Source of the DNA: JBFXAF01 sp050178915
GTDB taxonomy: Bacteria > Pseudomonadota > Alphaproteobacteria > Rhizobiales > Rhizobiaceae
Reading direction: 5' to 3'
NCBI GenBank assembly: GCA_050178915.1
Contig: JBFXFO010000125.1
Location: 1-11,881 of the forward strand
DNA length: 11,881 nt
Below the pieces are notes generated by a model. The model did no database searches. It had not been told where the DNA came from and was given only the letters and a program-made list of their open reading frames with translations. Position 1 is the first letter of the stretch. Every line of letters starts with the position of its first letter. The position numbers and the translations under genes were made by a program. This document shows, piece after piece, positions 1 to 6,881 of this stretch.

Positions 1-618
1 GGCACCGTGCGCGGCACCCGCATGGACGATGAGAAGCTGATGTTCCCGCTCTACGAGCGGATGCTGAAGCGCGGCATCAAGACCGTGGCGATGCACAAGG
101 CGATCCCGTTCGGCAATGTCGGCCACGAGTACTTCATGGTGGACGACGTGAACGACGCGGCCACCAGCTTCCCGGAGATGAACTTCGAGATCTTCCATGG
201 CGGTTTCGCGTTCCTCGAGGACACGGTGCTGAAGGCGACCTACAACAGCAACGTCACCATCAACCTCGAAGGCACCAGCGCGCTGATCTTCTATGCGCCG
301 GAGCGGCTGGCCCATATCCTCGGCTCGCTCGCACAGGCCGGCGCCGCCGACCGCATCGTCTGGGGCACGGGTGTCCCCGTCATCCATCCGCAGCCTTTCC
401 TGGAAGCGTTCTGGAATTTCCAGATCCCGGTCAGCATGCAGGAGGGCTACGCCTATCCGGCGCTGACGCCCGAGATAAAGCGCCTCATGCTGGGCGGCAC
501 GCAGGCACGCATCATGAACCTCGATGTTGCCGCGATGAAGCGCGTTGCGGCGACCGACGAGTTCGCCAGCCGCAACACGCTGGCGGAACCCTGGACCAGC
601 GGGAAGCGTGCAGCATGA
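1..618 (+). CDS. Amidohydrolase-superfamily protein, C-terminal part (5' end outside window)
   Basis: The reading frame is open from the left edge to a TGA at 616-618, giving about 205 residues, so the N-terminal portion with the HxH metal motif lies outside. The visible part looks like the C-terminal half of an amidohydrolase_2 (ACMSD-like TIM-barrel) protein. It has a His in VAMHKAIPFG (nt about 94), a His in FEIFHGG (nt about 196), the RIVWGTG stretch (nt about 352-372), and a C-terminal helix with GGTQARIMNL (nt 493-522). In decarboxylase and hydrolase members the WG(S/T) motif is followed by a metal-binding Asp; here that position is Gly (nt 370-372), so the protein may be non-catalytic or unusual. 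The downstream DUF59 gene overlaps by 4 nt (ATGA), which indicates translational coupling. From recall, such a pair accompanies soluble diiron propane-type monooxygenases, where the role would be enzyme maturation rather than catabolism. That role is inference; the superfamily call is fairly secure. Confidence 0.8.
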   Translation, partial: GTVRGTRMDDEKLMFPLYERMLKRGIKTVAMHKAIPFGNVGHEYFMVDDVNDAATSFPEMNFEIFHGGFAFLEDTVLKATYNSNVTINLEGTSALIFYAPERLAHILGSLAQAGAADRIVWGTGVPVIHPQPFLEAFWNFQIPVSMQEGYAYPALTPEIKRLMLGGTQARIMNLDVAAMKRVAATDEFASRNTLAEPWTSGKRAA

Positions 619-965
619 GCGCGCTTCTCGAAAACATCTCCGCCAGGCTCGACGAGATCATCGATCCCTGCAGCGCCGGGATCGGGAAGCCCGTGGGCCT
701 CGTTACGATGGGCCTCATCCGATCGGTCGACGTCGAGCCGGAAGGCGAAGGCATGGCCGTCAGGCTGGTGCTGCGCGTCACGTCGCCCTGCTGCATGATG
801 GGGCCGAGCTTCACAGCGCAGGCGAAGCAGAAGCTGCTGGCGATGCCGGAGATAAGTTCGGTCGACGTAGCGATATCCCCGGAGATCGACTGGACCCCCG
901 GACATATGGCGCCGGCATACCGGGCGACCCTCAAGGGACCGCGCATCGGCTACCCCGGAGCCTGA
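615..965 (+). CDS. DUF59/MIP18-family protein (PaaD/SufT-like metal-cluster assembly family)
   Basis: This 116-residue protein starts at an ATG overlapping the stop of the amidohydrolase gene. Its length and layout fit the single-domain DUF59 (MIP18) family. It has an N-terminal helix (residues 4-16), a strand with GLVTMGLIRSVDV (28-40), a second strand ending in TSPCC (56-60) with the conserved Cys at 59 or 60, a helix (65-77), and a final strand with the IDWTP motif (91-95). Family members assist Fe-S cluster or metal-centre assembly (SufT, PaaD, eukaryotic MIP18); they act in the cytosol and are not enzymes in the usual sense. The tight coupling to an amidohydrolase-like gene suggests joint action on one client, plausibly a metal-dependent oxygenase encoded further left. 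The family call rests on motif pattern, and the client is inference. Confidence 0.8.
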   Translation: MSALLENISARLDEIIDPCSAGIGKPVGLVTMGLIRSVDVEPEGEGMAVRLVLRVTSPCCMMGPSFTAQAKQKLLAMPEISSVDVAISPEIDWTPGHMAPAYRATLKGPRIGYPGA

Positions 966-994
966 CGACGTCTGTCCGCGAACGGACTGTCCAG

Positions 995-1022
995 AGCCAC
1001 CTGTGCCTGCGCGCAGGTGGCT
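995..1022. terminator. Hairpin between convergent DUF59 and GMC genes (possible bidirectional terminator)
   Basis: The left arm 995-1006 pairs with the right arm 1011-1022 over 12 bp, including one G-T pair, around a CTGC loop. The core is AGCCACCTG against CAGGTGGCT. It sits between the DUF59 stop (965) and the GMC stop (1043), as expected for a shared terminator. Neither strand has a run of T after the stem, so intrinsic termination is uncertain. A smaller GTCCG-CGAA-CGGAC hairpin lies just to the left at 974-987. Confidence 0.5.
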
Positions 1023-1042
1023 TCATAGCCAGTTCGGTGCTC

Positions 1043-2671
1043 TCAGCGCATTGCGGCTTTCGCATCCTCGACAATCATCGACGCGCCCTTCATCGCGATC
1101 ATCGACGTCGGCGTGTTGGTGTTGCCGGACGTGATCGTCGGCATGACGGATGCGTCGACGATCCGCAGGCGATCCAGCCCGTGCACCCTCAGCCGCTCGT
1201 CGACGACCGCCATCGGGTCGGACGCAAGACCCATCTTGGCGGTGCCGACCGGATGGAAGATCGTGGTGCCGATGGCGCCAGCGGCTATGGCGAGGGCCTC
1301 GTCGTCGTCGCCCACGGCCGGTCCCGGCAGGAACTCCTCCGGCGAGTAACGCGCCAGTGCCTTCTGCCGCATCAGCCGCCGGGTGACCCTGATGGCGTCG
1401 GCAGCCACTTTCCTGTCGTCGTCGGTCGAGAGGTAGTTCGGGGCGACGATTGGCTTCGCGTCGAGATCGGAACCGCGCAGCTTGATGAAGCCGCGCGACG
1501 AGGGCCGAAGGTTGCATGCGCTGACCGTAATGGCGGGAAAACGGTGCAGCGGCTCGCCGAAACGGTCGAGCGAGAGCGGCTGGACGTGGAACTGGATGTT
1601 GGGTCTTTCCTGGTCTGCGTCCGAGCGTGTGAAGATGCCGAGCTGTGATGGTGCCATGGTCAGCGGTCCGCGCCGCAACAGGGCATATTCAAGGCCCATG
1701 AGGCCGCGCTTTGCGAGGTTGTGGTACGTCTCGTTGAGCGTCTTGACCCCTGTCACCTTGTAGATGGCGCGCTGCTGCAGATGGTCCTGCAGGTTGCGCC
1801 CGACACCTTTCAGTTCGTGCATCGTCTCGATGCCGAGCGGTGCCAGCCATTCGCCCGGGCCGATTCCCGAGCGCTGCAGGATCTGGGTGGAGCCGATTGA
1901 TCCGGCACACAGGATGACTTCGGCTTTCGCGGTTACCGCCCGCAGCACGTTGTGCTGACGAAAATGCACGGTGTCGGCAGACTGGCCATTCAGTGCGATG
2001 CGGTCGACGGTGACGCCTGTCTCGAGCCGGAGATTGGGCCGCGAGAGCGCCGGCTTCAGGAAGCCGCGCGCCGACGACCAGCGGCGGCCGGCCTTCTGGT
2101 TGACGTGGAAGTAGCCGGCCCCCTCATTGTCGCCGGTGTTGAAGTCACGGCTCCTCGGGATGCCCATTTCGGCCGCGGCATCCTGCACCGCCGTCAGCAC
2201 CTCCCAGCTCACCCTCGGCGCCTCCACGCGCCAACCGCCGCCCGTCCCGTGAAACTCGCTCTCGCCGAAGAAGTGATCCTCCATCTTGCGGAAATAGGGG
2301 AGCACATCGGACCAGCCCCAGCCGCTAAGCCCGAGCTGACGCCAGTGGTCATAGTCGGCTGACTGGCCTCGCATGGCGACCATCGCATTGATGGCCGACG
2401 AGCCGCCGATCACCTTGCCGCGCGGATAGGCAAGCGATCGCCCGTTGAGGCCCGGTTCGGATTCGGTCGCGAACATCCAGTCCGCGCGCGGGTTGCCGAT
2501 GGCAAAGAGATAACCGACCGGAATGTGGAACCAGATCCAGTTGTCGCGTCCGCCTGCTTCGAGCAGAAGCACGCGATTGCGGGGATCGGCGGAAAGCTGA
2601 TTGGCAATCACGCATCCGGCCGTGCCGGCGCCGATGACGACGTAGTCGTAATCACCGTCCAAGCGCTGCAT
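1043..2671 (-). CDS. GMC-family FAD-dependent oxidoreductase (alcohol/choline dehydrogenase type)
   Basis: This 542-residue protein has the usual length of glucose-methanol-choline oxidoreductases. The FAD-binding Rossmann motif GAGTAG is at residues 14-19, with the ribose-binding acidic end at LLLEAGG (35-41). GMC signature 1 is at 86-97 (GKVIGGSSAINA) and signature 2 at 257-271 (GSIGSTQILQRSGIG). The active-site His is in FHPVGT (H473), with the partner Asn in NTNTP (517-521). There is no signal peptide, so it is probably cytosolic or peripherally membrane-bound. Members oxidise primary alcohols, choline, polyethylene glycols or long-chain alkanols; the sequence alone does not fix the substrate. 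Its position facing a putative monooxygenase accessory pair would suit oxidation of an alcohol product, but that is inference. A GGAGG ribosome site 7 nt before the ATG supports the start. It could also be annotated betA, which I avoid because there is no choline-pathway context. Confidence 0.9.
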   Translation of the reverse strand: MQRLDGDYDYVVIGAGTAGCVIANQLSADPRNRVLLLEAGGRDNWIWFHIPVGYLFAIGNPRADWMFATESEPGLNGRSLAYPRGKVIGGSSAINAMVAMRGQSADYDHWRQLGLSGWGWSDVLPYFRKMEDHFFGESEFHGTGGGWRVEAPRVSWEVLTAVQDAAAEMGIPRSRDFNTGDNEGAGYFHVNQKAGRRWSSARGFLKPALSRPNLRLETGVTVDRIALNGQSADTVHFRQHNVLRAVTAKAEVILCAGSIGSTQILQRSGIGPGEWLAPLGIETMHELKGVGRNLQDHLQQRAIYKVTGVKTLNETYHNLAKRGLMGLEYALLRRGPLTMAPSQLGIFTRSDADQERPNIQFHVQPLSLDRFGEPLHRFPAITVSACNLRPSSRGFIKLRGSDLDAKPIVAPNYLSTDDDRKVAADAIRVTRRLMRQKALARYSPEEFLPGPAVGDDDEALAIAAGAIGTTIFHPVGTAKMGLASDPMAVVDERLRVHGLDRLRIVDASVMPTITSGNTNTPTSMIAMKGASMIVEDAKAAMR

Positions 2672-2678
2672 CTTCTTG

Positions 2679-2683
2679 CCTCC
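2679..2683 (-). promoter_or_regulatory. Shine-Dalgarno site of the GMC gene
   Basis: On the minus strand this reads GGAGG, 7 nt before the ATG at 2669-2671. It fixes the GMC start. A small hairpin GCTGC-TTCA-GCAGC (2695-2708) lies 11 nt further upstream in the same leader. Confidence 0.75.
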
Positions 2684-2741
2684 GCCCCTGTTTCGCTGCT
2701 TCAGCAGCCATTACCAGAGAGGGGACGTCAATGCGCGTTTT

Positions 2742-2758
2742 CGCACAGGATTTGTGCG
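2742..2758. promoter_or_regulatory. Inverted repeat upstream of the GMC gene (operator or hairpin)
   Basis: CGCACA (2742-2747) and TGTGCG (2753-2758) form a perfect 6-bp inverted repeat around GGATT. It lies about 70 nt upstream of the GMC start and about 70 nt downstream of the acyltransferase stop, in the only gap between them (2672-2827). It could be an operator for the GMC gene or a weak terminator for the upstream gene. No T-run follows, and I see no convincing -35/-10 pair beside it. Confidence 0.35.
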
Positions 2759-2827
2759 TGGATGCCGAATGGATTGAGCCAGCCGGGAGCTGTGAAAGCG
2801 TTGCGGCTATCGACAGCCGACGTGGCT

Positions 2828-4048
2828 TCAGTCGTCGCTGTCCGGCTGCGGCGTTGCCGCAGCGTTGCGGCGGCGCAGGCGCTTGGTCAGGGCCCAGATG
2901 AATTTGTTGCCCTTGACGATGCCCTTCAGCCGATTGGCGCCGCGCATCGCTGTCGCCAGCATGCGCCCTTTCAGCGTCAGCGGCACGATCACATCGAAAT
3001 GGGTCGCCTCCACGTCGCACCAGAGACGCTTGTACTGTTCGTCGCCGACGCTGAAATCGTAGAAGGCGAGGCCATCGTCGCAGGCCTTGCGGATTTCCTC
3101 GAAGAACAGAAAGTCGCCCGGACTGGCATAGAACAACTCATCTTCGCTGATCGCACCGAACTCGCAGATGATGCGGTCGGCAGTGCGGCTCGATCCCGTG
3201 ACTGCGCGCAGCACGCCGCCGACTTCCAGCGCCGCGAGCACGAATTCGGGTCTGGCGCTGCCGAGCGCCTGCTTGAACAGATTGCGGAAGAAGCTGCGCA
3301 CGCCCGGCGGCGCGAACACGTCCTCGACGCCCATCTTTTCCAGCCTGGCGCGCTTCATCTCGAAAAATGCGTCGAGCATCCGGTCGATGTCCGCCGGCGT
3401 CGTCGCCTCGAAGCATCGCCACGCTCCGACCAGCTCGAATTTGCGGATCTGCGAGCGGTGCTTCTTGCGCTTGCGCTTGCCACTCGATCGCTTGAGCAGT
3501 TCGTCAAAGCCGCCCGTCAGGTCGACCGCCAGTGAAATATTCGGGCTGGGCATTTTCGTCAGCGACAACAATGGGTTGGTCACACCGTCATGCTCGCCGA
3601 CGATGCGCTCAAGCGCGAGGACGTCGATGTCTGGCCGGGCCTGCTTGATGCCGGCGACCAGCGCATCGATATCGGAGCGGCGCAGGCGGGGTGCGTCTGC
3701 GACCAGCGGCGCGAAATTGCCGTTGGCGTGGTGGCCGCCCATGAAGCGTGCCCGCCGGAACGGGCCTCGCCGGACCACCTCGAGCGCGATGGTCAGCGCC
3801 GGAGTGCCGGCCACGGCGAGCGTTGCGACCACGATGTCGGTCGTGTTGGCCTGCGCCCAGGCCTCAATCCAGGCCGGGCTCTGCGGCGGCGTGAAGCGTG
3901 CGTTCCGCGCGATCGCGCCATAGGCGGCAAGTGCCGTTGCCGGGCGGTCGAACACGGCGACCTCGACGCTTCCCGCCGTGACGCGGTATCGTGCAACCTC
4001 GCCGCCGATTTCCGCATTGGCGCGGAGTGATGTGGAAACGTCAACCAT
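2828..4048 (-). CDS. GNAT-family acyltransferase of the CelD/BcsL (Acetyltransf_6) type
   Basis: This 406-residue cytosolic protein has no signal peptide or membrane helix. The N-terminal half (about 25-180) resembles the degenerate first GNAT repeat of CelD-like proteins. The second half holds the Acetyltransf_6 domain (about 185-335), with a very basic stretch around 187-203 (GKRKRKKHRSQIRKF), a FFEMKRARLEKMG helix (228-240), and the closing motif DFSVGDEQYKRLWC (331-344), which is typical of this family. Known relatives transfer acyl groups in cellulose, capsule or exopolysaccharide pathways (CelD/BcsL). The substrate cannot be read from the sequence. The gene is divergent from a polysaccharide deacetylase across 93 nt, which supports a polysaccharide-modification role. 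The start lacks a good Shine-Dalgarno, but no alternative internal Met lies near the N-terminus, so the ATG at 4046-4048 is kept. Confidence 0.8.
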   Translation of the reverse strand: MVDVSTSLRANAEIGGEVARYRVTAGSVEVAVFDRPATALAAYGAIARNARFTPPQSPAWIEAWAQANTTDIVVATLAVAGTPALTIALEVVRRGPFRRARFMGGHHANGNFAPLVADAPRLRRSDIDALVAGIKQARPDIDVLALERIVGEHDGVTNPLLSLTKMPSPNISLAVDLTGGFDELLKRSSGKRKRKKHRSQIRKFELVGAWRCFEATTPADIDRMLDAFFEMKRARLEKMGVEDVFAPPGVRSFFRNLFKQALGSARPEFVLAALEVGGVLRAVTGSSRTADRIICEFGAISEDELFYASPGDFLFFEEIRKACDDGLAFYDFSVGDEQYKRLWCDVEATHFDVIVPLTLKGRMLATAMRGANRLKGIVKGNKFIWALTKRLRRRNAAATPQPDSDD

Positions 4049-4141
4049 AATTCAATCGTTGGCGCTCTATGTTGAGCGGGTCGGGCGGGAAACTTCCGGA
4101 CTTTCCGGCCAGGGTGGACGGTACCCCGAAATGGTGAAGGA

Positions 4142-5197
4142 ATGATCGACAGGGGGGAAATGCTTCGGAAGCTGGCGCTCAACGTCGTCCGCTTCTCGGG
4201 GCTCGGATCCCTTGCGCGCCCCTGGGTCGGCGGCCTTGGCGCCATCCTGATGCTGCATCGCGTCACCGCGGCGCCGGGCAAGCCGCTTGGCCTGAACCGG
4301 CATCTGACCGTCTGTCCATCGTTCCTTGACGGGCTCATTGCGGAGATGAAGCGGCGCCACTATCGCTTCGTCTCGCTCGATGAGGTCATCGATCGCATCC
4401 GCATCGGCAAGGGCAGCGAACGCTTTGCCACGATCACCGCCGATGACGGCTATCGCGACAATCTGACCGAGGCGCTGCCCGTCTTCGAAAAGCACGAGAC
4501 GCCGTTCACGATCTACATCGCACCGGCGCTTATCAACGGCGTCGCAGACCTCTGGTGGGAGGCCGTCGAGGACATCGTGACCGCGCGCGAGCGCTTCTAT
4601 CTCGCCACGCCCGGGGGACGCGTGCAGCTGGACTGCTCGACGCCGGCGCGCAAGCTCGTCGCCGCATCGGCGCTGCACGACTATCTGACCATCGATGTCA
4701 GCGAGGAAGAGCAGACCCCGACCCTGCGTGCCATCGCAGCGTCGGTCGGCATCGATTCCTCCATCCCTCGACGCGCGTTGATGAACTGGGACGAGATTCG
4801 TCAGGTCGCCGCGCATCCGCTTGCGACGATCGGGGCGCACACGGTCAATCACTACGCGCTGCGCCGCCTGTCGCTGGAAAAGGCCTGGCGCGAGGTCGCG
4901 GACGCGGCCGCGATCCTGCGCATCGAGACCGGCGAGACGCCCAGGCACATGGCCTATCCCTACGGTTACGACAGCGCCGTCGGTCCGCGCGAGGTCGATC
5001 TTGCCCGCGAGGCCGGCTACGAATCCGCGGTGACCACGCGGCATGGCGTGGTGAGGGCAGGGCATCGTGACCATCTGCACGCCTTGCCGCGCATCTCGCT
5101 CAACGGACGCTACCAGCGCATTGCGCATGTCCGCACGATGCTCTCCGGCCTGACGACGCCGCTCGCCAACTCCGGCAAGATGGTGGTGACGGTCTAG
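4142..5197 (+). CDS. Polysaccharide deacetylase family protein (NodB homology, CE4)
   Basis: This 351-residue protein carries the three CE4/NodB motifs in order. Motif 1 is TADDGYRD (99-106), where D101 would be the catalytic base and D102 a metal ligand. Motif 2 is GAHTVNH (231-237), with the two metal-binding His at 233 and 237. Motif 3 is AYPYG (271-275). Such enzymes remove N- or O-acetyl groups from polysaccharides or peptidoglycan with a divalent metal. The usual Phe of TFDDG is Ala here. There is no clear signal peptide, although residues 8-38 are fairly hydrophobic, so the enzyme may act on a lipid-linked precursor in the cytoplasm. The start is ambiguous: the ATG at 4142 has only GAAGG immediately before it, and the ATG at 4160 follows a GGGGGG run too closely. 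No earlier in-frame start exists before the stop at 4073. The gene is divergent from the CelD-type acyltransferase. Confidence 0.88.
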   Translation: MIDRGEMLRKLALNVVRFSGLGSLARPWVGGLGAILMLHRVTAAPGKPLGLNRHLTVCPSFLDGLIAEMKRRHYRFVSLDEVIDRIRIGKGSERFATITADDGYRDNLTEALPVFEKHETPFTIYIAPALINGVADLWWEAVEDIVTARERFYLATPGGRVQLDCSTPARKLVAASALHDYLTIDVSEEEQTPTLRAIAASVGIDSSIPRRALMNWDEIRQVAAHPLATIGAHTVNHYALRRLSLEKAWREVADAAAILRIETGETPRHMAYPYGYDSAVGPREVDLAREAGYESAVTTRHGVVRAGHRDHLHALPRISLNGRYQRIAHVRTMLSGLTTPLANSGKMVVTV

Positions 5198-5415
5198 CTG
5201 CGGTTGGCGCGTTTGCGCGGCTTGTACATCCACTTGATGATCAGCATCGCCGGCAGCACCCACAACAGCCCGCTGATCAGGAAGAACGCCAGATGCACCA
5301 GCGGCCCCGACGTCGAGAGCCGGGCCGAGGCGATTGTGGTTGCCAGCAGCGCGTAGATGACAACCAGCACCACCAGCAGAATGCTGCCGATCAGTCTGCG
5401 GATACGTTCGGGCAT
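5194..5415 (-). CDS. DUF2842 small two-helix membrane protein
   Basis: This 73-residue protein has two predicted transmembrane helices (about 8-27 and 42-61). The second segment runs LAFFLISGLLWVLPAMLIIKWM and is followed by a basic C-terminus (KPRKRANR). The pattern matches DUF2842, a small family I recall from Alphaproteobacteria with no known function. A GGAG site 7-8 nt before the ATG supports the start. Its stop codon (TAG on the minus strand) shares the palindrome CTAG at 5194-5197 with the TAG stop of the deacetylase gene. It is divergent from ctaA across 140 nt. The nearness to heme A synthase may hint at a respiratory membrane role, but nothing in the sequence shows it. Confidence 0.8.
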   Translation of the reverse strand: MPERIRRLIGSILLVVLVVIYALLATTIASARLSTSGPLVHLAFFLISGLLWVLPAMLIIKWMYKPRKRANRS

Positions 5416-5468
5416 CGTTCTTCTCCGGAGGCCGTCCTAGGCTCCGACGAACCGTAGCGCAACCGCTC

Positions 5469-5486
5469 CGCCGTCCCGCGACGGCG
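5469..5486. other. GC-rich hairpin in the DUF2842/ctaA divergent intergenic region
   Basis: CGCCGTC (5469-5475) and GACGGCG (5480-5486) form a 7-bp stem around CCGC, in the 140-nt gap (5416-5555) between the two divergent starts. It could be a leader structure of either gene. I found no convincing promoter pair here. The ctaA ribosome site AAGGGA lies just before its ATG at 5556. Confidence 0.35.
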
Positions 5487-5555
5487 TGTCACGCACCGAT
5501 CACCCTTGCGCCAGCCGGCCCTCTGGTCCACCAATCCGGCCCGCAAGGGACCAAA

Positions 5556-6880
5556 ATGTCGATAGCCGCCGCCACGATCGAGGAGCCCGTCCTCGCCCAG
5601 CAGCGCGAGAAGCGCAACCGCGCCTCTGTCCGCTGGTGGCTCTATGCCGTGCTGTTGGTGCTGTTTGCGCTCGTGCTGGTGGGCGGTGCAACGCGCCTCA
5701 CCGATTCCGGCCTGTCGATCACCGAGTGGAAGCCGATCCACGGCATCATCCCGCCGCTCAGCGAGGCTGACTGGCAGGAGGAATTCCAGAAGTACCAGCA
5801 GATCCCGGAGTACGAACTCGTCAACAAGGGCATGAGCCTGGACGAGTTCAAGAACATCTTCTGGTGGGAGTGGGCGCACCGCGTGCTGGCGCGCGGCGTC
5901 GGCGTCATCTTCGCGCTGCCGCTGATCGTCCTGCTCTGGGCCGGGCGGATAGAGCGCGGCATGGGGTGGCGCCTCGGCTGGCTGTTCGTGCTCGGCGGAC
6001 TGCAGGGAGCCGTTGGCTGGTGGATGGTCGCCTCCGGCCTGACGAAGAACGTCGATGTCAGCCAGTATCGGCTGGCAATCCACCTGACGCTCGCCTGCGT
6101 CATCTTCGCGGCGATCATGGTCGTCGCCCGAGGTCTCGCGCCGCATTCGGGCAAGCTGGCATCGCGGCACACGCAGCGCTTTGCCGGGTTCCTGCTGTTC
6201 GCCGTGCTGTTCCAGATCTATCTCGGCGGGCTTGTCGCGGGCATCAAGGGCGGGCTCGCCTACAACACCTGGCCGCTGATGGACGGCGAGTTGGTTCCGG
6301 GCGATCTGCTNNNNNNNNNNNNNNNNNNNNNNNNNNNNNNNNNNNNNNNNNNNNNNNNNNNNNNNNNNNNNNNNNNNNNNNNNNNNNNNNNNNNNNNNNN
6401 NNNNNNNNNNCCGGGTTCCTGCTGTTCGCCGTGCTGTTCCAGATCTATCTCGGCGGGCTTGTCGCGGGCATCAAGGGCGGGCTCGCCTACAACACCTGGC
6501 CGCTGATGGACGGCGAGTTGGTTCCGGGCGATCTGCTAATCGCAAGGCCATGGTGGATCAACTTCTTCGAGAACGCCAAGACGGTGCAGTTCACCCACCG
6601 TTGCGGTGCCTATCTTCTCTTCCTGCTCGTGCTCTGGCATGCCATCGACACGTGGCGCACGCATCCTGGCACCACGCACGCGCGCCGTGCGCTCGTGCTG
6701 TTCGGGCTGGTCACCCTGCAGGCCGGCGTAGGCATCTTCACGCTGGTGATGGAAGTGCCGCTGCACGCCGCGCTGGCGCATCAGGCGATGGGGCTGATCG
6801 TGCTCGGCTTCGCCGCGGCGCACTGGCGTGGCACCAAGGGCAGCTATCCGCTGCCCACCGCCATCGCCGTCCGAAGCTAG
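5556..6880 (+). CDS. ctaA: Heme A synthase (COX15/CtaA), interrupted by an assembly gap
   Basis: CtaA oxidises heme O to heme A for cytochrome c oxidase in the inner membrane. As printed, the frame runs 5556-6310, meets 100 N, then continues after a second copy of the preceding 127 nt in another frame and ends at TAG 6878-6880. Removing 6311-6537 (227 nt) joins codons exactly and gives a 365-residue protein, a normal length for the alphaproteobacterial type. The four heme-ligand His are all present: WEWAHR (H108), RLAIH (H176), QFTHR (H272) and LAHQ (H333). The early GGATRLTDSGLSITEWKP signature (43-60) and about eight hydrophobic helices also fit. AAGGGA lies 5 nt before the ATG. The gene ends 1 nt from the convergent argC stop. 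Automatic annotation of the raw sequence would wrongly report two broken genes or a pseudogene. Confidence 0.95.
6184..6310 (+). repeat. 127-nt direct repeat, copy 1 (left contig end)
   Basis: This segment of ctaA is identical, base for base, to 6411-6537. It abuts the N run. It encodes residues of the GFLLFAVLFQIYLGG helix through ELVPGDL. It is best read as the end of a contig that overlaps its neighbour. Confidence 0.95.
6311..6410. other. Scaffold gap of exactly 100 N
   Basis: One hundred N is the conventional placeholder for a gap of unknown size. The identical 127-nt flanks show that no sequence is missing. The true gap is negative: the two contigs overlap. Confidence 0.97.
6411..6537 (+). 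repeat. 127-nt direct repeat, copy 2 (right contig start)
   Basis: This copy is identical to 6184-6310. The next base (6538) continues the ctaA coding sequence as CTA-ATC-GCA when joined to 6310, restoring the frame. Confidence 0.95.
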
Positions 6881-6881
6881 C

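Noticed and set aside
545..1648. Long plus-strand frame overlapping the amidohydrolase end, DUF59 and GMC genes
   Set aside because: It overlaps three family-recognisable genes in other frames and has low-complexity Arg/Gly-rich content typical of shadows.
2525..3535. Long plus-strand open frame (336 codons) antisense to the acyltransferase
   Set aside because: It spans the GMC 5' end and the acyltransferase in opposite sense; its translation has no recognisable domain, while the minus-strand frames match known families.
6184..6537. Real tandem duplication or mobile-element insertion inside ctaA
   Set aside because: The repeat is perfect, abuts a standard 100-N gap on both sides, and collapsing it restores the frame, so an assembly overlap explains it fully.
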